A stretch of DNA of 64,000 bases from DATEPR01 sp036491115 (GTDB lineage Bacteria > Actinomycetota > Actinomycetes > Mycobacteriales > Pseudonocardiaceae): the NCBI GenBank assembly GCA_036491115.1, contig DASXCQ010000031.1:139367-203366 (forward strand). Reading direction: 5' to 3'. Shown piece after piece: positions 34,423 to 44,000 of the stretch (the stretch's first letter is position 1; each line of letters starts with the position of its first letter). Made by a program: the position numbers and the translations under genes. Below the pieces are notes generated by a model. The model ran no database searches. It was given only the letters and a program-made list of their open reading frames with translations, and was not told the origin of the DNA.

Positions 34423-35823
34423 ATGACCGCACCCACGTCCGTTTCGGACAGTTTCCGCGTCACGGCCGCCGCGCTGACCGAGGCGGCCGGTGACCTGAAC
34501 TCGCAGGCCAGTCAGTTGTCCGGCCTGGCGGGTCAGATCAGCGGTGCCACGCTGACCTCGCAGGCGTTCGGCCAGTTGCCGCAGTCCGGCCAGGTCGCGC
34601 GGGCGCACAACTCGACGATGACCACGAACGGCCAGACGGTGACCACCGCCGGCAAGCAGACCACCACCATCGCCACCGGCCTGACCAACTCGGCCAACGG
34701 CTACACGCAGGCCGACCAGACGGTCGCCGGCTGGTACAAGTCACTGCTGGCCGGCCAGACCCCGGGCAACCAGCTCCCGGCGCTCGGCCGGTCCACCGGC
34801 GGTGCGTTCGCGAGCCAGATCGCGGCCAACCGGACCAACGTGCAGACGGCGTTGACGTCCGAGTTGGACAACCAGACCAAGCTCCAGTACCAGCTCACCC
34901 AGCTCCAGCAGCAGGACCAGCAGTTCCCGCCGAACGAACTCGGGCAGACCGTCAACGCGGCGCAGGAGTCCCAGCTTGCCGACCAGATCACCCAGTCGCA
35001 GCAGAAGATCGCGCTGTACCAGGACATTCTGACCAACAACCGGCAGATCATCGCGTTCGACCCGAGCGGCAACGGCAAGATCGCCGAGCTGACCGGCACG
35101 ATCGGCCCGAACACCACCAACGTCGGCGTCCTGGTGCCCGGCCTGGGCACCGGCACGGCCGACTTCAACCAGTACGCGCACGACGCGGCCGGCTTCGTGA
35201 GCGCCGACCCCAACGGTCACCTGGCGATGGTGACGTGGGCCAACGGCAACTTCCCGCAGAACCTGCCGCAGGCCACCGATCCCGGCTACGCCCAGGCGGC
35301 CGCGCCGGACCTGGCGTCGTTCTCGCACCAGTTGCGCGACCAGATCGACACCCAGGTGGGCGCGGGCAACAACGTCCAGGTGACCGTCGCCGGCCACAGT
35401 TACGGCGCCGCGGTCGTGGGCCTCGCCGAGCAGAACGGCCTGGACGCCAACCGCACGATGTACATCGAGGGCGCCGGCATGGGCCACGACGTGTGGGCAC
35501 CGACCGACCTGCACGACATGCAGTCCACAGTGCAGCGGTTCTCGATGACCGCGCCCGGTGACCCGATCGGCCTGAGCCAGGGCGTCCAGTTGTTCGGTCT
35601 GGGCCACGGCGCCGACCCGGACACCTTCCCCGGCGTCACCGACCTGGCCACCGGCACGCTGCCGAACGGTCAGACGCTGTCCGGTCTGTCCGCGCACAAC
35701 GGCGTGTTCACCCAGGGCTCCACGGCCTGGCAGAACATGTTCGGCGTCTTCACCGGCGGCCCGACCACCCCGGCACCGGTCACACCGCCGCTCACGCCGG
35801 ACCCGATGTTGATGGGGCCGTAG
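34423..35823 (+). CDS. ESX-exported alpha/beta hydrolase (DUF1023 type)
   Basis: 466 aa. Residues 1-105 are a WXG100-like helical targeting domain ending in YTQAD followed by QTVAGW. After a coiled-coil (about 130-195), residues about 205-440 form an alpha/beta hydrolase of the DUF1023 family: strand NVGVLVPGLG, nucleophile elbow GHSYG (Ser about 325), and a late SAHNGVF that supplies the His. The substrate (lipid, peptide or peptidoglycan ester) is unknown. It is the only substrate here with a recognisable enzymatic domain. Starts 3 bp after the PPE-like gene; 6 bp from the convergent mycP stop. Confidence 0.82.
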   Translation: MTAPTSVSDSFRVTAAALTEAAGDLNSQASQLSGLAGQISGATLTSQAFGQLPQSGQVARAHNSTMTTNGQTVTTAGKQTTTIATGLTNSANGYTQADQTVAGWYKSLLAGQTPGNQLPALGRSTGGAFASQIAANRTNVQTALTSELDNQTKLQYQLTQLQQQDQQFPPNELGQTVNAAQESQLADQITQSQQKIALYQDILTNNRQIIAFDPSGNGKIAELTGTIGPNTTNVGVLVPGLGTGTADFNQYAHDAAGFVSADPNGHLAMVTWANGNFPQNLPQATDPGYAQAAAPDLASFSHQLRDQIDTQVGAGNNVQVTVAGHSYGAAVVGLAEQNGLDANRTMYIEGAGMGHDVWAPTDLHDMQSTVQRFSMTAPGDPIGLSQGVQLFGLGHGADPDTFPGVTDLATGTLPNGQTLSGLSAHNGVFTQGSTAWQNMFGVFTGGPTTPAPVTPPLTPDPMLMGP

Positions 35824-35829
35824 GGCGAA

Positions 35830-37011
35830 TCAGTCCGACAACCGGCCCAACCGCCAAGCACGGGCCCGACCCCGGCGCACGGTCATCGCGCCGAGCACCA
35901 CCATCCCGGCCAGCAGCACGCCCAACACGGCCAGCACGGCGGCCCACCGGTACGGCGACCCCGTCGACACCGGAGCGGGCGCGGGTGGCACGGCCGCAGG
36001 CGGACGCGCCACCGGGACGGCACCCGGTCCCGCTGCGTCGGCCGGCAGTTCCGACGTCACCGCCGCGTAGGGATCGAGCACACCCCAGCCGAGCTGGTCG
36101 TCCCGCCCGCCGCCCGGCGGCCGGCTGGCGGTCAGGGTCAGACGGTTCACGATCTGCGCCGGAGTGAGGTGGGGCCGGTAGGACCGCAGCAGCGCCACCG
36201 TCCCGGCGGCGAACGCGGCGGCGTACCCGGCACCGCTGACCGGCCACGAGTGGCCCAACCGGCCGGCCGCACCGGCAGATGTGCTGACCAGGTTGACGCC
36301 GGGGGCCGCGAGCGCGATGTACCCGCCGGTGCCTGCCTCGTCCTCCTGCGGCAGTCCGCCGTTCTGCGCGACCGAGCCGACGCCGAGCACGCCGGGCGTC
36401 GCCGTCGGGTAGCTGGTGCCGTTCCCGTTGGCCGCGGCGGGTGACACGACGACGTCGCCGGCACTGGTCGCCCTGACGACCGAGGAGCGCAGTGCGGGGC
36501 TGTCCGACGTGGCCGGTACGACCACCAGGATCACCCCGGCGTGCGCGTCGACGGCCCGGTTGATCGCGGCGGCCAGCGCGGCGGGGTCGACGTTCTGCGA
36601 GAATCCGGTCGTCGTCTCGGTGTAGCGGATCGGCAGGATGCGCGCGCCCGGCGCGACACCGGCGAACGTGGTGGCGCCGCTGTGCTGGGCGCCCACGATG
36701 CCGGCGGCGATCGTGCCCCGGCCGTCGCAGTCCGGCGCCCCGCCGCCGCCGTGCAGCAGGTCGATCTGCGGCAGCACCTGGCCGGGGGCGAACTGCGCGT
36801 TGGCGCCGTCCACTCCGGTCCCGACGACCGCGACCACCATGCCGGTGCCGGTGGTCAGCGGCCAGATGTCCGGTGCGTCCATCTGCCGCTGCGCCCACGG
36901 GATCACGCCGGTATAGACCCCTTGGGGCGCACTGCATCCAGCGGCCGAGGCGGCGGCAGGGGCGACCGCGGCGGACGCCAGCAGCGCCGCCACGACCACC
37001 AGAGCCTTCAC
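35830..37011 (-). CDS. mycP: Mycosin (MycP) with apparently inactive catalytic triad
   Basis: 393 aa. Signal peptide (MKALVVVAALLASAAVAP), subtilisin-like domain (about residues 30-310), Pro-rich linker, and one C-terminal membrane helix (about 352-375) with a basic tail: the full mycosin layout. All three catalytic residues look replaced: VVAVVGTGV has Gly for Asp, DCDGRGTIAAG has Arg for His, and SGAGYAAAFAAG has Gly for Ser. MycP also stabilises the ESX membrane ring independently of proteolysis (family knowledge), so a structural role fits. I prefer GTG 37011, which gives a GTGA overlap with the kinase gene and a clean signal peptide; GTG 37023 is possible. Confidence 0.88.
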   Translation of the reverse strand: MKALVVVAALLASAAVAPAAASAAGCSAPQGVYTGVIPWAQRQMDAPDIWPLTTGTGMVVAVVGTGVDGANAQFAPGQVLPQIDLLHGGGGAPDCDGRGTIAAGIVGAQHSGATTFAGVAPGARILPIRYTETTTGFSQNVDPAALAAAINRAVDAHAGVILVVVPATSDSPALRSSVVRATSAGDVVVSPAAANGNGTSYPTATPGVLGVGSVAQNGGLPQEDEAGTGGYIALAAPGVNLVSTSAGAAGRLGHSWPVSGAGYAAAFAAGTVALLRSYRPHLTPAQIVNRLTLTASRPPGGGRDDQLGWGVLDPYAAVTSELPADAAGPGAVPVARPPAAVPPAPAPVSTGSPYRWAAVLAVLGVLLAGMVVLGAMTVRRGRARAWRLGRLSD

Positions 37012-38333
37012 AGCGGTACCCACAGCGTCACCCTGGTCCCCTTGCCCGGTTCCGACTCGATCGTGGAGCTGCCGCCGACGTCGGCCAGCCGCGCGGTGAT
37101 CGAGTTGCTGATGCCGAACCCGGCCGGCCGGTCCGCGTCGCTGAACCCGGTGCCGTGGTCGCGCGCGATCACCGCGATACCGCCGTCCCGCTGCTCCACC
37201 CGCAGCACCACCTCGTCGGTGCCGGCGTGCTTCATGGTGTTGCGCATGGCCTCGCGGACCGCGTCCCGCACCGCCCGGCGGCGCGCCTCGGACAGCAGCC
37301 CGTCGTCCACGTCGGTGAACACCAGCCGGGCCCGCAGGCCCTCCCTGGCCATCTCGGCGGCCACGCCGGCCAGCTCCTCGCCGATCCCGCCGGACGCCAC
37401 AGGCTCGACCAGTTCGGTCAGTCCCCGGCGCAGCTCGATGGCCTGCGCGCGGGCGATGCCGCGCAGCTCGGCCAGTTGGGCGCGGGCGGCCGGCAGGTCG
37501 GCCGGTTCGGTCGGGGTCAGCGCCATGGCCTCCAGCGTCTGCAACACGGTGTCGTGGATGTCGCGCTGGGCGATGGCGTGCTCCACCCGCCTGCCACGCC
37601 GGATGCCGACGCCCATGGCGAGCCGGGTGCCGACGCCGATCAGCAGCAGCACCACCAGGGCGGTGGCCAGGGCGGGCACCAGGATGACGACGTCGTAGGC
37701 GACGGTCGCGGCGGACGCGAGGTGCCCGCCCGCGGTGGTCATGATCAGGTGGAACGGCAGGCTGGCGACGATCAGCAGCCCACCGGCCAGCACGCCCCTG
37801 CTCAGCGTGAACAGCGCGACCGACCCGAGCAGGTACGCCCAGGTCAGCTCACCGACCGCCGGGTACCCGGGATCGGCCACGGCGATCGACGCCGCCAGGT
37901 TCAGTCCGGCCGCGATCACCAGGTCGGCGCCCAGCAGCACCCTGGCGGCCGAGCCGCGGAACCCGCGGATGCGCAGCACCAGGACGAGCGCGATCACGTT
38001 GGCGGCCACGGCCGACGCGGCCAGCAGGGCGGCGGTCAGCTCACCGCCGCCGGCCGCCGCCAGCACGGCCAGCAGCAGCACCGGCAGGGCCACGATCCGG
38101 AACACCAGCGGCACCACGACCACGTACCGGCAGGCCCGCATGAGCAGCGAGTCGATGTCACCGGCGCCTCGGCTGCCGGCCATCATCGAGATCCGCCGCC
38201 AGCCGGGCAACGGGTTGGGGTCGATCGTCTCGTCCGGCAGGTCGGCGGGTAGGTCGGCGATCACGGGCGCGCCCGCACGCAACAGCGCCACCAGGTAGCC
38301 GCCCTGGCGCACCGGTTGCCCGACCGACGACAT
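37008..38333 (-). CDS. NarL-type sensor histidine kinase
   Basis: 441 aa. About 70 cytoplasmic residues, then six membrane helices (about residues 75-255) with almost no outer loops, so the signal is probably in the membrane. The dimerisation domain reads QRDIHDTVLQTLE (phosphorylated His), and the ATPase domain has the N box REAMRNTMKHAG and the G boxes DHGTGF and GFGISNSI. ATG 38333 has GGAAGGA upstream. It overlaps mycP by 4 bp. The obvious partner is the LuxR-type regulator at 15857-16549, which overlaps eccB; each half is tied to one end of the ESX locus. Confidence 0.88.
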   Translation of the reverse strand: MSSVGQPVRQGGYLVALLRAGAPVIADLPADLPDETIDPNPLPGWRRISMMAGSRGAGDIDSLLMRACRYVVVVPLVFRIVALPVLLLAVLAAAGGGELTAALLAASAVAANVIALVLVLRIRGFRGSAARVLLGADLVIAAGLNLAASIAVADPGYPAVGELTWAYLLGSVALFTLSRGVLAGGLLIVASLPFHLIMTTAGGHLASAATVAYDVVILVPALATALVVLLLIGVGTRLAMGVGIRRGRRVEHAIAQRDIHDTVLQTLEAMALTPTEPADLPAARAQLAELRGIARAQAIELRRGLTELVEPVASGGIGEELAGVAAEMAREGLRARLVFTDVDDGLLSEARRRAVRDAVREAMRNTMKHAGTDEVVLRVEQRDGGIAVIARDHGTGFSDADRPAGFGISNSITARLADVGGSSTIESEPGKGTRVTLWVPL

Positions 38334-38502
38334 CAGCGCTCCTTCCCCCGACGCGATGACGTGTCGCAGTGATACTCCCAGCACCGAACACGAAGATGGC
38401 ACACACGTGACCGGACAGTGACCGTGGTCTGTACACAGTTGCCCCGATCAGCCGACATGACCCACATGCGCCACCCACCCCCGGTCCCGGACACTGGGCG
38501 CC

Positions 38503-40893
38503 GTGGCGCAACCGGAGCGGCCGACCAACACGTCCGGCCTGCAGGAGTCGGTGGGGTACGTCCTCAAGCGGCTGCTGCTGGGCCGACCGCTGATCAACGA
38601 GCAGCTCAAGGGGGAACGGCTGGCCAATCCGATCGCCCTGGGTGTGCTGTCCTCGGACGCGATGTCCTCGGCGGCGTACGGCACCGAGGAGATCCTGATC
38701 GAGCTGCTGCCCTACGCGGGGCTGGCGGCGTTCAGCCTGCTGTTGCCGATCACCGGCGTGATCCTGGTGATCCTGATCCTGGTGGCCGCGTCGTACCGCC
38801 AGGTCGTCATGGTCTACACCCGGGCAGGCGGCTCGTACGTGGTGGCGCGGGACAACTTCGGCCCGAGAGTCGCCCAGATCGCCGCTGCCGCCCTGCTGAT
38901 CGACTACGTCGTCACGGTCGCCGTGCAGTGCGCGGCGGGCACGGTCGCCGTGGTGTCCGCGATCCCGGTGCTCGGCCCGTACAGCACCGAGATCACCATC
39001 GGCGTCGTCGTGGTGATGTGCTACCTCAACCTGCGTGGGCTGCGCGAGGCCGGCCGGTCGTTCGCGGTCCCGGCGTACCTGTTCGTCGGGCTCGTGACGA
39101 TCATGATCGTGGTCGGTGTGATCAAGCTGGTCACCGTCGGCCTGCCGGTGTTCGACTCGGCGCACCTGCCCGGCGCCTATCCGGTCCATCAGGGCAACGG
39201 GTTCGTCGCGGGTGCCACGGTGTTCGTGCTGCTGCGCGCGTTCGCCAACGGCGGGTCGTCGCTGACCGGGGTGGAGGCCATCTCCAACACGGTCGGCGCG
39301 TTCCGCAAGCCGGCCGGCCGCAACGCCCGCAAGGTGCTCACCGTCATGGCCGGCATCCTCGGCTTCCTGGTCGCCGGGGTGTCGTTCCTGGCGTTCGCCA
39401 CGCACGCCACGCCCTACACCGCCGGCTACCCGTCGGTGCTGTCCCAGGAGGCCACCGCCGTGTTCGGGAGCGGCGTGTTCGGGCGGATCATGTTCGGCGT
39501 GGTCCAGGGCGCGACCGCGCTGATCCTCTACACCGGCGGCAACACCAGTTTCAACGGCTTCCCGTTCCTGGCCAGCTTCGTCGCCGAGGATCGGTTCCTG
39601 CCCCGCCAGTTGACGAAACGTGGCCACCGGCTGGTCTTCTCCAATGGCATCGTGGTGCTCACCGTGCTGGCCGTGGTCCTGCTGTTGGTGGCCGGCAGCA
39701 ACGTGAACAGCCTGGTGCCGTTCTACGCGATCGGCGTGTTCACCGGGTTCGCGATGGCCGGCTACGGCATGACGAAACACTGGCTGAACAACCGCGACAC
39801 ACCGGGCTGGCGGCGCCGGATGGCGGTCAACCTGTCGGCCGGCATCCTGTCCACCATCGTGGTCGGCATCTTCGCGATCACCAAGTTCACCGAGGGCGCC
39901 TGGCTGATCGTCGTGGTGTTCCCGCTGCTGGTGTTCTTCCTGATCCGACTCAACCGCGAGTACCGGGCCGAATCGGCCATTCTGGACCGGGTGCGCGAGG
40001 CCAGCACCGTCAACTACGCGCGGCACACCGTGTTCGTGTTCGTCAGCTCGATCGACCTCGCCGTGCTGGAGGCGCTGCGCTACGGCCGCAGCCTGCGGCC
40101 CACCGAGCTCAAGGCGGTCCACTTCATGGTGGACGAGACCTATGCCAACCGGCTGCGCTCCCGCTGGGAGCACGTCGGCGTGAACACCGCCCTGAGGGTG
40201 ATCGACTGCCCGGACCGGCGGATCACCAGGGCCGCCCAGGAACTGGTGACCGAGGCCAGCGCCGACACGTCCACCAGCGTCACCGTGCTGCTGCCCAGAA
40301 GGACCTACGCCCCGCTGCTGGGCAGGCTGCTGCACGACCGCACCGCCGACCGGATCGCCAGTGTGATCAGCCGGCTACCCAGAGCAGCCGCCACGATCGT
40401 CCCCTACGACGTGCAGTCCCGGATCCGGGCCGCGTTCCCGAACCTGCCGGAGGAGCGGATCACCGCCGCGTTCGAACGGCTGGCCACCAAGGTCTCCCGG
40501 GACGAACAACCGGAGCTGGCGGCGCACAACGAACCGGCGCCACCGCGCGGTGTGCGGCCGATCGGTGCCGTGCTGCCGGGCCGGCACGCGACCGTGGTGG
40601 GCAGGCTGCACGACATCGACAGCCGCTCCCGGCGCGGCAGGCTGTTCCTGGTCGGCCAGGTCGCCGACGACTCGGGCACCCTGACCGTGGAGTTCCACGG
40701 CGCCCACGACGACATCGCACCCGGCCAGCAACTGCGGCTGACCGGCCTGGTGCGGCTGGACTCGGCCACCCATGAGGTACTGATGGTCGACCCCGGCTAC
40801 GAGATCGTCCAGGACGCGACCGGTGAATCGGGTAACGAATCCGCCGGTAACGTCACCGAGGGGTCCGAAAACGACACCGATGACCGGAGCTGA
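38503..40893 (+). CDS. KimA-like APC transporter with C-terminal OB fold
   Basis: 796 aa. Residues about 25-470 are an APC-superfamily transporter with about twelve helices, with the diagnostic LGVLSSDAMSSAAYGTEE near residues 45-63, as in KimA potassium importers. A cytoplasmic USP-like or adenine-nucleotide-binding-type domain follows (about 490-690, with VFVFVSSIDLAVLEAL). The last part (about 695-780) is an OB fold (HATVVGRLHDIDSRS, LFLVGQVADDSGTLTV, RLTGLVRLD). GTG start with a weak ribosome site. Potassium uptake is the best guess. In many actinobacteria the OB-fold protein is a separate gene near Trk/APC genes, so the fusion is of note. Confidence 0.82.
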   Translation: MAQPERPTNTSGLQESVGYVLKRLLLGRPLINEQLKGERLANPIALGVLSSDAMSSAAYGTEEILIELLPYAGLAAFSLLLPITGVILVILILVAASYRQVVMVYTRAGGSYVVARDNFGPRVAQIAAAALLIDYVVTVAVQCAAGTVAVVSAIPVLGPYSTEITIGVVVVMCYLNLRGLREAGRSFAVPAYLFVGLVTIMIVVGVIKLVTVGLPVFDSAHLPGAYPVHQGNGFVAGATVFVLLRAFANGGSSLTGVEAISNTVGAFRKPAGRNARKVLTVMAGILGFLVAGVSFLAFATHATPYTAGYPSVLSQEATAVFGSGVFGRIMFGVVQGATALILYTGGNTSFNGFPFLASFVAEDRFLPRQLTKRGHRLVFSNGIVVLTVLAVVLLLVAGSNVNSLVPFYAIGVFTGFAMAGYGMTKHWLNNRDTPGWRRRMAVNLSAGILSTIVVGIFAITKFTEGAWLIVVVFPLLVFFLIRLNREYRAESAILDRVREASTVNYARHTVFVFVSSIDLAVLEALRYGRSLRPTELKAVHFMVDETYANRLRSRWEHVGVNTALRVIDCPDRRITRAAQELVTEASADTSTSVTVLLPRRTYAPLLGRLLHDRTADRIASVISRLPRAAATIVPYDVQSRIRAAFPNLPEERITAAFERLATKVSRDEQPELAAHNEPAPPRGVRPIGAVLPGRHATVVGRLHDIDSRSRRGRLFLVGQVADDSGTLTVEFHGAHDDIAPGQQLRLTGLVRLDSATHEVLMVDPGYEIVQDATGESGNESAGNVTEGSENDTDDRS

Positions 40894-40951
40894 AGGACCG
40901 TCCGAGGGCGTCAACAGGCACGACGCGCCGAATACCCCACTTTGGTTGCTG

Positions 40952-40978
40952 TTAACACTGGTTCAGCTCTGCTAGCGT
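40952..40978 (+). promoter_or_regulatory. Possible promoter of secreted peptidase gene
   Basis: TTAACA (40952-40957) and TAGCGT (40973-40978) with 15-bp spacing, preceded by a T-rich stretch unusual for this window. The extended TGC before the -10 is typical for streptomycete-type promoters. About 55 bp before the start codon at 41033, which has GGAGGG upstream. Confidence 0.3.
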
Positions 40979-41032
40979 CGCCGTTCGTTCCATTCAGCGG
41001 TCGTAAGCCGACCGCCGATACGGAGGGAATCC

Positions 41033-44000
41033 ATGCGGCGAAGTAGAAAACTCGCATTAGCGGTCACGGCCACAGCCGCCGCTACATTGGCGATCAGTCA
41101 GGCGGCCGTAGCGGTGGCCGCACCGAACCCGGCATCCGCCCTCGGCCCGGCCACGGTCTTCGCACAGAAGCCGCTGACCGCGCAGGAGGCCGCGGCGCTG
41201 TCCCAGAACGCGAACACCTCGGTGATCGTGCTGATGCGCGACCAGCCGGCGGCCGCGACGGCGAACACGCCCGCCGCGACCGCGCGCTCGCAGCGCATCG
41301 CCACCGCCCAGAAGCCGGTGGTGTCCGAACTCTCCCAGGTGCACGCCAAGCACGTCCGGTCCTTCAAGGTCGCGGACGCGATGGCGGCCACCGTCTCCAA
41401 GGGAGAGGAGGCCCGACTCGCCGCGAACCCCGACATCGCCGCAGTCATCCCCGACTCCGTCGTCAAGGAGTCGCCGGACCAGACGCCACAGGCCACCGGA
41501 GCCGCTGACGGCACGCCGGGCGCGCCTGCCTCGACCGCGATCTGCCCAGCACCGGGTGCCGGCCCGCTGCTGGAGCCGGAGGCGCTGGACGTCACCCACA
41601 CCGACTCCGACGACCCGAGCGCCAAGACAGCCCGTGGCCTCGGCTTCACCGGCGCCGGCGTGAAGGTCGCCTACATCGCCGAAGGCATCGACATCAACAA
41701 CCCGGACTTCATCCGGGCCGATGGCAGCCACGTCTTCGCCGACTACGAGGACTTCACCGGCGACGGCCCGAACGCGCCGACCTCCGCGGGCGAGGCGTTC
41801 CTGGACGCCAGTGCCATCGCGGCCCAGGGTCGCGAGTCCTACGACATCTCGCACTTCAGCGCCCAGCCGCTGGCCAGCCCGTGCGACGTGCGCATCGAGG
41901 GCATGGCTCCGGGTGCGTCGCTGTACGGCTTCAAGGTCTTCGGCCAGCAGCACGCCACCACGACCTCGGCCATCCTCCAGTCCATCGACTGGGCCGTGAA
42001 CGTCGACCACGTCAACGTGATCAACGAGTCGTTCGGGTCCAACCCGTACCCGGACACCACGTCGGCCGACGCCGTCGCGCTGTTCAACGACAACGCGGTG
42101 GCCGCCGGCGTGACCGTCACGACGTCCACCGGTGACGCGGGCCCCACCAACACCGAGGGCTCCCCCGCCACCGACCCGAACGTCATCGCGGTCGGCGCGT
42201 CGACCACGTACCGCTGGTTGCAGCAGAACGACTACGCGGCGGCGCGCACCTTCGCACCCGGTGGCGGCTGGCTGAACGACAACATCAGCACGCTGTCCTC
42301 CAGCGGCGTCAACCAGGCCGGCGGGACCATCGACCTGGTCGCACCCGGCGACAGCAGCTTCGCGCTGTGCACCGCGAACACCGCCATCTTCGAGGACTGT
42401 GTCGACTTCAACGGCAACCCGTCCCCTGTGGAGCGTTCGGGTGGTACGAGTGAGTCGTCCCCGCTGACCGCGGGTGCCGCCGCCCTGGTGATCCAGGCGT
42501 ACCGGCAGACCCACCACGGCGCGAGCCCGACCCCGGCCCTGATCAAGCAGATCCTCACCAGCACCGCGGACGACCTGAGCGTCCCGGCCCTGGAGCAGGG
42601 TGCCGGCCGGCTCGACTCCTACCAGGCGGTGCTGGCCGCGGAGTCGGTCAAGACCGCTGCCGGCTCGCCCAAGGCGACCGGTTCGACCCTGCTGGTCAAC
42701 CAGAGCCAGCTCGACGCGACCGCGGTGCCCGGCACCAAGGAGAGCTGGAACCTCAAGGTCACCAACAACGGTGCCGCGGCGCAGACCGTGCACCTGTCCG
42801 GCCGTGGCTTCGGTCCCGCGAAGCACACCACGACCGGGAGCGTGACGCTGTCCGACGCGAACAGTCCGCACTTCAGCGACTTCTCGGGGGTGCCGAACAA
42901 CTTCGGACAGATCACGTTCAACGTCGCGAAGGGCACCGACCGGCTCGAGGCGAACATCGCCTACCCCGGTGACCCGAACGCGTCGCTGAACGCCCGCGTC
43001 CGGCTGATCCTGGTCGACCCGTCCGGTCGCTTCGTCGCCCACTCGCTGCCGCAGGGCGTGGGCAACGCCGGTTTCGTGGACGTCCGGTTCCCGGAGGCCG
43101 GCAAGTGGACCGCCACCATCTTCGGCATCGAAGGTGCGGAGGGCGGTACCCAGGGCAAGGTGTTGTTCTCCTCGGACACCCAGCAGATCACCGGTTTCGG
43201 CTCGGTGAGCCCGTCCGTGCTGCACCTGGCCCCCGGCCAGACCGGCACGGTCAAGGTCACCGCGACCACGCCGGCCAAGCCCGGTGACGCCGGTGGCTCC
43301 GTCGCGCTGGACGCCGGCAACGGCAACCTGACGTCGGTGCCGATCGTGACCCGCAGCCTGATCGACGCGGTGCACGGCAACGGCAGGTTCAACGGCACGC
43401 TGGTCGGTGGCAACGGCCGCCAGTCCAACGCGGGCCAGGAGAACTTCTACGAGTTCAACGTGCCGGCCGGCACGCGGAACATCCGGGCCAGCGTCGGCAT
43501 CACCGAGGACGCGGGCGACAACGTGGTCACCTACCTGATCGACCCGGAGGGCAACGCCGTCGCGTCGAGCACGAACCGGCTCACCACCGCGTTCAACTTC
43601 GACACCGGCGCGCTCAACCAGTCGGCGTTGACCGAGACCGACGTCTACACCAACGCGCCACAGGCGGGTCGGTGGCGGCTGCTGGTGAACTTCGCCGGCG
43701 CCGTGCAGGGCGACATCCTGTCCCAGCCGTTCTCCGGCCAGGTGTCGTTCGACAAGGTCAACGTCACCGCGAAGGGCCTGCCGAACAGCACGGGCACGAC
43801 GCTGAAGGCCGGCAAGTCGGTCACGGTGCCGGTGAAGGTCCGCAACAACGGCACCGCGCCGGAGGACTTCTTCGTCGACCCGAGGCTCAACGCGCAGACC
43901 GCGATCCGGCCGACCGCGTTCGGCCCGACCACGGTCGACCTGCCGGCCACGGCCGAGCCGGCCTGGTTCGTCCCGTCGGAGACCACCGGTGTGGCGATCG

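Noticed and set aside
15857..38333. Mycobacterial-type ESX accessory genes eccA or espG
   Set aside because: No AAA+ EccA-like or EspG-like protein is encoded; the PsbP-like 168-aa protein does not match EspG in length or motifs.
38403..38502. c-di-AMP (ydaO) riboswitch upstream of the KimA-like gene
   Set aside because: Only 100 bp are available and I could not find the conserved ydaO core; no stable paired elements seen.
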